Shown here piece after piece: positions 31,762 through 40,043 of a stretch of 47,146 bases of DNA. Each line of letters starts with the position of its first letter. Position 1 is the first letter of the stretch. The notes under the pieces are model-generated. The model ran no database searches. It was not told where the DNA came from and saw nothing but the letters and a program-made list of their open reading frames with translations. The stretch covers positions 1 to 47,146 of the forward strand of contig CAKUPC010000008.1 in assembly GCA_934675095.1 (NCBI GenBank), read 5' to 3'. The DNA comes from an uncultured Bacteroidales bacterium. Its GTDB lineage: Bacteria; Bacteroidota; Bacteroidia; Bacteroidales; UBA932. A program made the translations under genes and the position numbers.

Positions 31762-31849
31762 CGGAATATAATGTCCTTTTATAGCTGCCTGCTGGCAGAA
31801 TGGTTAAAGGAGTGATTTTTGCAGGTTAAACTTTGAAAATGACTTTGTT

Positions 31850-32101
31850 ATGACACTTAATGATATGTTTTTCGGGCTCTTGGGCAACGGGGGAGGCGGT
31901 GGCGGTTGTAGTCTCCGTGGATTGGGAATAATTCCTGAGGCTATAATACTCGTCGTGATCTTCTGTTGCCTCGATAGTGTTGTGGATAGGATTATTTTAG
32001 GAATAGCTTGTGTCGTGTTTGTTCTTATTATGATTCTTATTGATATACGAAAGAAAAAGGAGAAAGAGAGGGAAAAAGAACCTTGGAGTCATGACAGTTA
32101 G
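31850..32101 (+). CDS. Array member 3: two-helix membrane protein
   Basis: An 83-aa protein with start type B (MTLNDMFFGLLGNGG, extended by a glycine run) and end type 2 (KEREKEPWSHDS). The front matches member 2 almost base for base, while the end matches member 1. The glycine run (GGGGGG) may be a slippage product. Function unknown. Confidence 0.72.
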   Translation: MTLNDMFFGLLGNGGGGGGCSLRGLGIIPEAIILVVIFCCLDSVVDRIILGIACVVFVLIMILIDIRKKKEKEREKEPWSHDS

Positions 32102-32183
32102 TGTCCTTTTATAGCTGCCTGCGGGCGGCATGGTTAAAGAAGTGATTTTTGCAAGAAAGTTAAATGAATAAACAAATGTGGTT

Positions 32184-32402
32184 ATGGACTCAATGGAACC
32201 TTTCTTTCATGGCATGGGGCTTGGTCTAATAATCCTGGCAACTGTGGCGATTCTTTTTGTTGTTTCGTTTTTCTTCTATACTTTTGACCAATTTGATTGG
32301 ATTCTTTTTGCTGTTGAAGCAGTGATACTAATCCCTGTTTTTATAGTTTATGATAAATGGAAGAAAAAGAAAGAAAACGAGTCTCGAAATAATGACATTT
32401 AG
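32184..32402 (+). CDS. Array member 4: two-helix membrane protein
   Basis: A 72-aa protein with start type A (MDSMEPFFHGMGLGL) and a divergent end (KWKKKKENESRNNDI). The loop reads TFDQFDW. The front is nearly the same as in member 5, while the second helix is unlike any other member. ATG 32184 is preferred to an upstream GTG. Confidence 0.72.
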   Translation: MDSMEPFFHGMGLGLIILATVAILFVVSFFFYTFDQFDWILFAVEAVILIPVFIVYDKWKKKKENESRNNDI

Positions 32403-32444
32403 TGTGATTTCTGCAAGGAAGTTAATGGATAAACAGAGCATCTT

Positions 32445-32651
32445 ATGAGTTCTATGGAACCTTTCTTTCATGGTATGGGGCTTGGCCTGATTATTTTGGG
32501 TGTTATTGCGATATGCTTTATTATAACATTCTGCTTGGGTGGTCTTGACAGTTTTGAAGATTGGCTCATACTGATAATAGGAGGAGGTGGTGGACTTTTG
32601 CTTGGCATCTGGGATGTTCACCGTAAAAAGAAAAATGGTGAAAATCCTTAG
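32445..32651 (+). CDS. Array member 5: two-helix membrane protein
   Basis: A 68-aa protein with start type A (MSSMEPFFHGMGLGL) and end type 1 (GIWDVHRKKKNGENP). A glycine run (IGGGGGLLL) opens the second helix. Front like member 4, end like member 2. It is followed by the intact terminator at 32677-32702, after which the tape measure gene begins. Confidence 0.72.
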   Translation: MSSMEPFFHGMGLGLIILGVIAICFIITFCLGGLDSFEDWLILIIGGGGGLLLGIWDVHRKKKNGENP

Positions 32652-32676
32652 GAATAGTGAAATATGATGTCCTTTT

Positions 32677-32702
32677 ATAGCTGCCTGCGGGCAGCTATTT
32701 TT
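32677..32702 (+). terminator. Terminator closing the membrane-protein array
   Basis: ATAGCTGCC (32677-32685), loop TGCG, and GGCAGCTAT (32690-32698) form a 9-bp stem followed by a T-run. Confidence 0.8.
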
Positions 32703-32723
32703 GTGTCATTAAATTGACATAAA

Positions 32724-35700
32724 ATGAAAAGTGAGGACCTGCGGTTGAACATAATTGTGAACGGCGATGCCGGGCGAAAGGAAATTCTTGACACGGAGAA
32801 GGAAATTTCAAAGCTTGAATCGGAAATAAAGTCTCTGAAAAAGGCAGAAGGAGACCATTCCAAGGAAATTTCTGAAACCAACAAGAAACTCACTGAGGCA
32901 AAGTCGAAATATGCCGAACTCCAAAGGCAGATGAACCTCGGCCAGAAGACGATGGCCGAGCTCAAGAGTCATATTAAGGCGACTCGTGCTGCTTTGGAAA
33001 AAGCCGTGCCTGGAACTGAGAATTGGGACGCTTTGAATGCAGAGCTTATAATTAGCCAGAAGCGGTTTAGAGAACTGACGACGCAAGCCCAGAACACTCA
33101 AAATGCCTTGCGGAAAGGTTGGGATAATCTTGGAAAATTATCAGTTGCCACAAACAATATAGTTCAACTATATGGCCGTTTCAGCGGACAGATTGAGCAG
33201 GCGAAACAGTCGTGGCTGCAATATGACGAGGCACTTGTCGATGCGATGAAGACAACCGGGTTGAGCCGCGATGAAATCGAGGAACTGAGCGCGGAACTCA
33301 AGAAGTTCGACACACGAACAGCTCAGAATGAGTTGCTGTCGCTGGCTCGCGTCGGCGGTAAGCTGGGAATCTCCGGCAAGGAAGACCTGTTGGAGTTCGT
33401 TTCGGCTGCGGACAAAATCAATGTGGCGCTGAAGGAAGACCTCGGCGGGGACGCGGAGGCTGCCATTGGTCAGATTGGAAAACTCGTCGATATATTCCAG
33501 CTGAAGGGACAGATGGGGCTTGAAAAGGCGATGCTTTCCGTCGGTTCTGCAATCAATGAACTCGGCGCGGCTTCGACGGCTAATGAGGGCTACATCGTGA
33601 ACTTCACCAACCGCCTTGCCGGCATCGCCCCGAACGCAAAGATTTCGATTGACAAAATACTCGGGCTTGCATCCACCCTCGACGCTAACGCACAGGCAGC
33701 CGAGACCGCAGCGACTGCCATCGGTCAGACAATCACGGCAATGTTCAGGAAAACAGAGACATTCGCCCAAATTGCAAAAATGCCGTTCGAGGAGTTCCGC
33801 GACCTCCTGAACAACGACGTGAACGCCGCTCTCGTCAAAGTGCTTGAGGGGATGAAGGGCGACCAGGGGTTGTTCGACATTGTGGATGCGATGGACGAGA
33901 TGAACCTGAACGGTCAGAGGGCGACGACCGTGCTCGGTGCGCTGGCCAACAATGTCGATATGCTCAAGACCCAGCAGCAGCTCGCGAACGAGGCCTTTCA
34001 GGAGGGAACGTCGCTGACCGACGAGTTCAACACCAAGAACGAGTCTGCCACGGCCATTCAGGAGAAACTGAAAAAGAGAATTACCGAGACGAGCGTTGAA
34101 ATCGGTCAGAAGCTGATGCCGGCAGCGAATATTGCCATTAGTGGAACCAACACTTTTTTAGGAGTCATTTCAAAGTTGATTACTCTCTTGGGAAAATATG
34201 GCTACGCGATAGGAACTGTCACGACCCTGACCGCTCTCTATATAGCGAAAAAGAAAATTGCCTATCTGTTCAGTGCTGAGTTCAGAGCCGCACTTCTGAA
34301 AGAGGTCGCCGTTCTTGAGGCATCGTCAAAGGCAAATTCGCTGCACACGGTCACGCTGAAAATTCTCGCCGGCGGCTACAAGACGGCCGGGGCGGCTGCA
34401 AAGGCTTTCGGCAAGGCCTTGATTGCCAATCCGGTCGGGCTCGTCATTGCCGCCGTTGCAGCCCTTGCCCAAGGCATTGCATCATTGGTCTCCAAATCCC
34501 GCGAAGCCACCAAGGAACTCCGCGAACTGAACAGCCGCACCATCGACACGACGTCCTCATTCGTCAAGGCGCAGGCTGAAATCGATAAGGAGCGCAAGTC
34601 CCTCGAAGAACTGAAGGAAGCCGCGACAAAGGCAGCGAAAGGCAGCGACGAGCGCAAGAGGGCAATAGAAAAAATCAATGAACTCTACGGCGACTATCTT
34701 CCGCATCTCCTTACAGAGAAGACCTCGAACGAGGAACTGGAGACAGCTCTTGCTAATGTGAATACTCAGTTGGAGCAACGGATAAAACTGCGTGCCCGCG
34801 AAAGTGCTGAATTGGATGTCCTCCAACAGAAAGAGGACACAGTAAAGGCGACTTTGCATGCCCTTGGGGCGGAATATGAGAAACAGAACGGGCGAAAGAT
34901 GTCCACGTCGGACATCGAAACATTGACCAAAGGCATCTCAAAATCCTATGATGCCGGGCAGATGACAGATGATTTGAAAGATGAAATCAGCACTGTTTTC
35001 GGAAGGGATGTTGATTGGAATACATCAGCGAAACATACTGTTTACGCGGCACCGAATCTGCCGCCTACAGTAAAGGGTTCCGCTACCGATTCTCCGCTTG
35101 TTAATATAGGCAATGAATTTGCGAAGGCGGCCGCGAACGGCAATGAACTGCGTTCCGTCATCAAAGGTCTCTACGGCGACCTCACCTCTGAACCCTCCGG
35201 CAACATCACGCCGCTCGGAAAACTTGTCGACGGCACAACCAAAAACTCCGGCGGCGGAACGGGCGGCAACGGCGGTTCCGGAGGCGGAAGTGATGACGAC
35301 AAATGGCGGCTCGATAAGGACGAGGCATATCTGAGGGGAAAGATTGACCTTCAGAAGAAATATGCCGCGAAGGAGATTGCCACAAAGGATGAGCTGGACG
35401 CGCAGATTCTCCAGCTGGAGATTGACACTCTCGACCGCCGCATCAAGTCCGGAAAGGTTGGCGGAGAAGAACTCCTGAAGCTTCAGGAGCAGCTTGCCGG
35501 GAAACGGGCGCAGCAGACGGAAAAGGAGAGCCGCAAGGATGAACAGCAGGCCAAGGAGGAGGCACGCAAGAAGGAGGAACAGGCCAAGACCGCGACGCAG
35601 CTTGCCATTGATGCCGAGAAGGACTTGAAAGAAAAGGCGATAAAGGAGGAAAACCGGCGGTATGAGGCCGAAAAGAAAAAGGCGGAGGGCAATGCCGAGT

Positions 35701-37148
35701 CTCTGGAACTTGTGGAGAAAATCCATCAGAACAAGCTTGACAGAATAGAGATTGATGCCTTTAACCGCGAAATCAAACGGCTGGAGGACGAGCACAAGCT
35801 CAGGCGCACTCAGATGGAGAACTCGCAGGCTGCGGAACTTCTCGCGTTCAAGGGCACGGAGGAGGAAAAGGCTGCATTGAAGAGAAAACATACGCAGGAA
35901 CTTGCGGAGTTTGATGTCGAGTATCTTCAGAGCCTGGAGACCATGCTTCAGAAGGTGGCGGATGACAGGACACTTGAGGGTATGTCCGTCAGTCTCGATG
36001 ATGCTGACTACAATAAAATCATGCAGCAGCTTGCCGACATCATAAAGCGCAAGAACGCGGCGGCCGGCAATGCACAGGAAGCCTCGCAGGAGCCGTCCGA
36101 CAGTCCGAAGAAGGAAAGCCACTCGGTTCTTGAGGGCACGGGCAAAGGCAGTCTGTTTGGTGTGTCGCAAGAGGATTGGGAGACTTTGTTCTCGAACATT
36201 GCACAGGGAAAGTTTGGCGCGGAAGACCTTCGGACCACCATTGCCGGCATAGGCGGTGCCGCACAGGAAGCCTTCAGTCTTGCTTCAAAGTTCATGGATT
36301 TGGCCAAGAAGAAGGAGGACGCGCAGCTCAAGGAGTACAAGAAGAATCAGGATAACCGCAAGAACTCCCTCGAAAAGCGCCTGAATGCGGGTCTCATCAC
36401 GGAGTCTCAGTACAACGCGCAGGTGGAGCAGATGGATGCCGAATACGATGCCTATCAGGAAGAACTTGCGCTCAAGCAGGCAAAGCGCGAAAAAACGATG
36501 AATCTCACGCAGGCTATAATCAACACGGCATTGGGCGTTACATCGACGCTCGCGCAGTTCGGAGCGACCCCGTGGGGAATTGCTGCGGCCGCCGTCAGCG
36601 CCGCGATGGGCGCGGCCGAAATTGCCATCATCGCTTCACAGCCGATAACCACCGGAGCGGAGGAAGGCGGCTACATCGGAGTCAGGCGCAGGCAGGACGG
36701 CAGGACCTTCAACGCCCGGATGAACCCCGACGCGCGCGGCTTCGTCACGCAGCCGACCGTCATAGTGGGCGAGAACGGCTCCGAGTACGTAATCCCGCAC
36801 GAGGCCCTTGAGAACCCGAGCCTTCTCCCTATCATCTCCACCATGGAGACAGCCCGCCGGAACGGCAAGCTCCGCAGCCTGAACTTCAGCGCGGTCTATC
36901 CGGTCACGGCGATGCCCGGGCGTGTCTCCGGCGGATTCATCGACGGCGGAAACTCGCAGCCCGTGGCCGCATCCTCCGACGGCATCGACAGCCCCGCCTC
37001 CGATGCGGCTCTCACGAAGGCCATCGAGAAGCTCATGAAGAAGCTCGACGAGCCGATAACCGCCCGCGTGTCGATGCTCGGCAAGGGCGGAATCAAGGAA
37101 ACCGAGGAAAAGTATAACAGGATTAAAAGAAGAGGACAGTTAGGATGA
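32724..37148 (+). CDS. Tail tape measure protein
   Basis: A 1474-aa protein, by far the longest in the prophage. It has an N-terminal coiled coil (about 15-130), a conserved TP901-type helical core (about 130-460; alternating LARVGGKLGI and GLASTLDANAQAAETAATAI), hydrophobic segments near 490-520 and 570-590 (ANPVGLVIAAVAALAQGIA) that may enter the membrane on infection, a glycine-rich linker near 840, a long charged helix (about 880-1100) and a C-terminal domain with AAVSAAMGAAEIAIIA near 1290. It sets tail length and contributes to DNA entry. The length suggests a tail of the order of 200 nm (inference). It is coupled by ATGA to the next gene. No peptidase domain is noticed. Confidence 0.92.
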   Translation: MKSEDLRLNIIVNGDAGRKEILDTEKEISKLESEIKSLKKAEGDHSKEISETNKKLTEAKSKYAELQRQMNLGQKTMAELKSHIKATRAALEKAVPGTENWDALNAELIISQKRFRELTTQAQNTQNALRKGWDNLGKLSVATNNIVQLYGRFSGQIEQAKQSWLQYDEALVDAMKTTGLSRDEIEELSAELKKFDTRTAQNELLSLARVGGKLGISGKEDLLEFVSAADKINVALKEDLGGDAEAAIGQIGKLVDIFQLKGQMGLEKAMLSVGSAINELGAASTANEGYIVNFTNRLAGIAPNAKISIDKILGLASTLDANAQAAETAATAIGQTITAMFRKTETFAQIAKMPFEEFRDLLNNDVNAALVKVLEGMKGDQGLFDIVDAMDEMNLNGQRATTVLGALANNVDMLKTQQQLANEAFQEGTSLTDEFNTKNESATAIQEKLKKRITETSVEIGQKLMPAANIAISGTNTFLGVISKLITLLGKYGYAIGTVTTLTALYIAKKKIAYLFSAEFRAALLKEVAVLEASSKANSLHTVTLKILAGGYKTAGAAAKAFGKALIANPVGLVIAAVAALAQGIASLVSKSREATKELRELNSRTIDTTSSFVKAQAEIDKERKSLEELKEAATKAAKGSDERKRAIEKINELYGDYLPHLLTEKTSNEELETALANVNTQLEQRIKLRARESAELDVLQQKEDTVKATLHALGAEYEKQNGRKMSTSDIETLTKGISKSYDAGQMTDDLKDEISTVFGRDVDWNTSAKHTVYAAPNLPPTVKGSATDSPLVNIGNEFAKAAANGNELRSVIKGLYGDLTSEPSGNITPLGKLVDGTTKNSGGGTGGNGGSGGGSDDDKWRLDKDEAYLRGKIDLQKKYAAKEIATKDELDAQILQLEIDTLDRRIKSGKVGGEELLKLQEQLAGKRAQQTEKESRKDEQQAKEEARKKEEQAKTATQLAIDAEKDLKEKAIKEENRRYEAEKKKAEGNAESLELVEKIHQNKLDRIEIDAFNREIKRLEDEHKLRRTQMENSQAAELLAFKGTEEEKAALKRKHTQELAEFDVEYLQSLETMLQKVADDRTLEGMSVSLDDADYNKIMQQLADIIKRKNAAAGNAQEASQEPSDSPKKESHSVLEGTGKGSLFGVSQEDWETLFSNIAQGKFGAEDLRTTIAGIGGAAQEAFSLASKFMDLAKKKEDAQLKEYKKNQDNRKNSLEKRLNAGLITESQYNAQVEQMDAEYDAYQEELALKQAKREKTMNLTQAIINTALGVTSTLAQFGATPWGIAAAAVSAAMGAAEIAIIASQPITTGAEEGGYIGVRRRQDGRTFNARMNPDARGFVTQPTVIVGENGSEYVIPHEALENPSLLPIISTMETARRNGKLRSLNFSAVYPVTAMPGRVSGGFIDGGNSQPVAASSDGIDSPASDAALTKAIEKLMKKLDEPITARVSMLGKGGIKETEEKYNRIKRRGQLG

Positions 37149-38839
37149 TAAAGATTGTGACAAAGGACGGCGTCTCGCTCGACCTCGCTCCGGACGCCGA
37201 ATTCGTGATTGAGTACAACAACCCGATGATGGAGGACGACCGCATCCCGGTCCCCTTCTCCACCTCCATCGCCCTTCTCCCCTCGGCGACCAACTGCAAG
37301 GTCCTCCGGTACCTCCCCGCGCTGAAGCTGGAGCCTACCGTCAAGAAGCTGGCCGCGTCCCTCGTCTTCAACGGCATCCCGTTCCTCACCGGCATCCTCA
37401 TCTACGACGGCATCGAGGACGGCAACCTGAACTACACCTTCTCCGGCTGTGACTTGGAAGACGAATGGGGCAAGAAAATATATGAATTCCGTCTTGCTAC
37501 TAGTCCGGGATTGCAAGGAACAAACATTTGCTGGCCACTTATGGTAAACAAGGATGAAACGGGATATTATGTCAAAGACCGTGACAACATCGATAAGAGC
37601 GACACATATAACAACCAGCGTAAATATGTCGATTCTGATGTGAAATATCATAACAATGACTATGGAGAGAAAATAAAGAGGACACCCGCCATATATGCCA
37701 AGTTCATAACGAATGAAGCAATGCTGGAGATGGATGATGACATAAATTCCGTATATCAGTATGTTGCCGTTGTCGGGAACGCCTATGCGAATCCGACGAA
37801 AGTCGGGGTGTTTCCTGCTATTAAGTATAATTATGCCGAATGTCTTCCTGATATTACCGTCGTCGAGTTTGTCGGTGAGGTCGGGAAGATGTTCTGCGCG
37901 TCAGTATATGAAGACGGAGGAACGTTTGTCATGAAATCCTTCGCGAGCATCAGCGCGGAGAATGCCGCGTTGGACTGGACTTCCAGACTGGCGGATGAGT
38001 TCAGCTCGGATAAGGAAGAGGCGGCAGGCTATGTCTTCGGTTATGAAAATTCCGGAGAGGACACCGTCAATGTCGGGGATGGTGTCGCGAAGGGGCTTGA
38101 GCAAAGCAAGTCACCCTTGTTCACTATGGCTATGTGGATTGCCGGACAGCCGACGACCTTGGGGATAATACCATACTTGGTGGGCGCTACAGGAGACATC
38201 ATTTCATCGGAAGTGTGGGCCGTAAACAGCGCCGACGGAAAGAAAGTGGTAGCTGCGGCCGATGTCGCATTTCAGAATAACCTGAAAATGGAAAATGTCA
38301 TAGACGATTCCGATTCAGTTGACAACTCATGCTCGTTCAACCTCGTCAAGACGGTGCCGTCGCTCCTGACAGGAAAGACATCTTCGGGAAGCATAGTGCA
38401 GCGGTGTTCCATGGCGGCTATTGTCGAGCCGATAAACAAGGAGGCGGAACGGAGGGCGGATGTATATATAGGATTGATAAACAACGGGCAGATGACGGAC
38501 AGCGGTCATGCCATATCTTCGTCTGTGATAGATATTACGAAAGAATCCGCAGGCGAGGATGAAGACCTGTTGCTCATCCCCGAAGGCTCGACCGAACCCA
38601 TATCGCTCCGCCCGGACTGGCTCTATGAGCATTTCCACAAGCGTTACGCGCAGTGGCTCGCCACCGACCGGCAGGTCATCAGCTGCGACGTGAACCTCAA
38701 TGAGTTCGACCTCCTGAATTTCCGGATGTACAACAAGGTCAGGCTGCACGGGCGCGATTTCTTCGTGAAGAAGCTCTCGGTGACGCTCCGTGCCGGTTCC
38801 GGGGCACTGGAATGCAGCGCGGACTTCATCTCGGCATAG
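37145..38839 (+). CDS. Distal tail protein or baseplate hub
   Basis: A 564-aa protein translationally coupled to the tape measure. Residues 1-110 are beta-rich and conserved-looking (VEFNNPMMEDD-like IEYNNPMMEDDRIPVPFSTS), as in Bacteroidetes tail-tip proteins. The middle (about 110-480) is AT-richer and more variable in codon use, and the end (CDVNLNEFDLLNFRMYNKVR) returns to the high-GC style. That mosaic could reflect replacement of a central domain. It is expected at the tail tip. Confidence 0.72.
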   Translation: MIKIVTKDGVSLDLAPDAEFVIEYNNPMMEDDRIPVPFSTSIALLPSATNCKVLRYLPALKLEPTVKKLAASLVFNGIPFLTGILIYDGIEDGNLNYTFSGCDLEDEWGKKIYEFRLATSPGLQGTNICWPLMVNKDETGYYVKDRDNIDKSDTYNNQRKYVDSDVKYHNNDYGEKIKRTPAIYAKFITNEAMLEMDDDINSVYQYVAVVGNAYANPTKVGVFPAIKYNYAECLPDITVVEFVGEVGKMFCASVYEDGGTFVMKSFASISAENAALDWTSRLADEFSSDKEEAAGYVFGYENSGEDTVNVGDGVAKGLEQSKSPLFTMAMWIAGQPTTLGIIPYLVGATGDIISSEVWAVNSADGKKVVAAADVAFQNNLKMENVIDDSDSVDNSCSFNLVKTVPSLLTGKTSSGSIVQRCSMAAIVEPINKEAERRADVYIGLINNGQMTDSGHAISSSVIDITKESAGEDEDLLLIPEGSTEPISLRPDWLYEHFHKRYAQWLATDRQVISCDVNLNEFDLLNFRMYNKVRLHGRDFFVKKLSVTLRAGSGALECSADFISA

Positions 38840-38847
38840 TGTCCTTT

Positions 38848-38875
38848 TTTGACCGGGTTCAAGTCAGTAGCTTTG
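38848..38875 (+). promoter_or_regulatory. Late promoter before tail-tip/fibre genes
   Basis: TTTG (38848-38851) and TAGCTTTG (38868-38875) with a short 16-nt spacer. It shares GTGTCCTTT and AGTAGCTTTGCA-CATG with the promoter at 25808. The ATG at 38880 is 4 nt downstream, so the message is nearly leaderless. Confidence 0.6.
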
Positions 38876-38879
38876 CATC

Positions 38880-40043
38880 ATGACAATCGACACATCATAT
38901 CAGGATCAGTTCCCGTTCCTCTTCGCGGGGAACGCTGGGACAATCAAAATCACGGCATCGGCGAATGAGGAAATTCCGATAAAGGTCGAGCATGTCCGTC
39001 GGAGGGAGAAGAAAGCCCCTCACGGAGTTGTCTTGGTTGCCGAAACTGACTACGAAACGGACTTCCGGATGCTCGCGGATTCATCCGGAGTGCTGAAACT
39101 TGATTTCAGCGGGATATGCCGTGCAATCCCATTCGCGTTTTTGTCCGACCCGGGCTCGCTTTTCATACGTGCTCCGCACAGTTCATCGGTGGTACCCCGC
39201 GATTTCATTCGTTTGACCTTCGGAACCGATGACAGTCATGTCTTTGAAAAGACGGTGTTCTACGGTCATGTCGGTGACGGGATGCTTTCCGAGATATACG
39301 GGCACAAGTGCTTCATCACTTTACGCCCGCAAATCAGCCGTTCAAGAATGGACGGCGAAATTGACGACCTGGCATTCGCGCCGGGAATCACGCGTATCTT
39401 GGCGATGCTTTATTTGGAACTTTTGCCGCCGACGGAGATTGTTGTCGGAGAGTTCGACGAAGACTTGACGGCGGCCGACGTGTCATATCCCACAATCCGT
39501 GACCTCGCCGACGCCGCCGGATATTCCGGATATGAACTCAAAGCCTACGACATCTGGGCGGAGACATCGCTGACGGATGACGACGGGGATGTGACCTCCG
39601 TCGTGAAGTCTGAAGTCCTCAGATTCATAGTCCCGGACCGTAAGGTTTCGACATTCGAGTTCCTCAGCGGCGTGGGCATGATTGAACCGATATATGCCAT
39701 GGGTTCGAAGAAGTCGGAGGTCGAGACGGAGACCAGAACATTCGTGAACGACGGTGTGGAGCGCGAACTTGTCAATGACAGCCGTCTCGTGCACGAGACT
39801 TTCACAGGGTGGCTCGCAAGCGCTGACGAGGTCAGGTTCTGGCAGGAGTTCTTCTCCTCGGCGGCGCGGTATGCGGTCATTGACGGCGTTTCGCGGAGAA
39901 TCGTCGTCGACGAAATCGACTCGGAGAGCACGGCGGGCGAACTCAACGCCTTCTCGTTCAAGTGGCACTATGCCGACAAATATGCCGACCCGTCGAGAAC
40001 ACCGGAAAGGAAAGAACTGAAACAATACAAACCAACGATATGA
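38880..40043 (+). CDS. Tail-tip protein, unknown
   Basis: A 387-aa beta-rich protein beginning MTIDTSYQDQFPFLFAGNAG. It follows the distal tail gene after a promoter of its own and overlaps the fibre gene by 4 nt. Such proteins link the tail tip to the receptor-binding fibre. No specific domain is recognised. Confidence 0.7.
   Translation: MTIDTSYQDQFPFLFAGNAGTIKITASANEEIPIKVEHVRRREKKAPHGVVLVAETDYETDFRMLADSSGVLKLDFSGICRAIPFAFLSDPGSLFIRAPHSSSVVPRDFIRLTFGTDDSHVFEKTVFYGHVGDGMLSEIYGHKCFITLRPQISRSRMDGEIDDLAFAPGITRILAMLYLELLPPTEIVVGEFDEDLTAADVSYPTIRDLADAAGYSGYELKAYDIWAETSLTDDDGDVTSVVKSEVLRFIVPDRKVSTFEFLSGVGMIEPIYAMGSKKSEVETETRTFVNDGVERELVNDSRLVHETFTGWLASADEVRFWQEFFSSAARYAVIDGVSRRIVVDEIDSESTAGELNAFSFKWHYADKYADPSRTPERKELKQYKPTI

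Larger units (their letters stand above)
31240..32703 (+). repeat. Tandem array of small membrane-protein genes with shared spacers
   Basis: Two kinds of spacer repeat recur between five genes. One begins GTGATTTTTGCAAGGAAGTT (about 31240, 31812, 32142, 32403), and the other is TGTCCTTTTATAGCTGCCTGC-like (about 31771, 32102, 32668). The last copy of the second forms a perfect terminator; the earlier copies have decayed arms. The array is far more AT-rich than the flanking tail genes. Confidence 0.82.

Noticed and set aside
35025..36170. 381-codon minus-strand frame within the tape measure gene
   Set aside because: It is the complement of the charged coiled-coil part of the tape measure, where codon bias makes long opposite frames common; leucine-rich, no motif.
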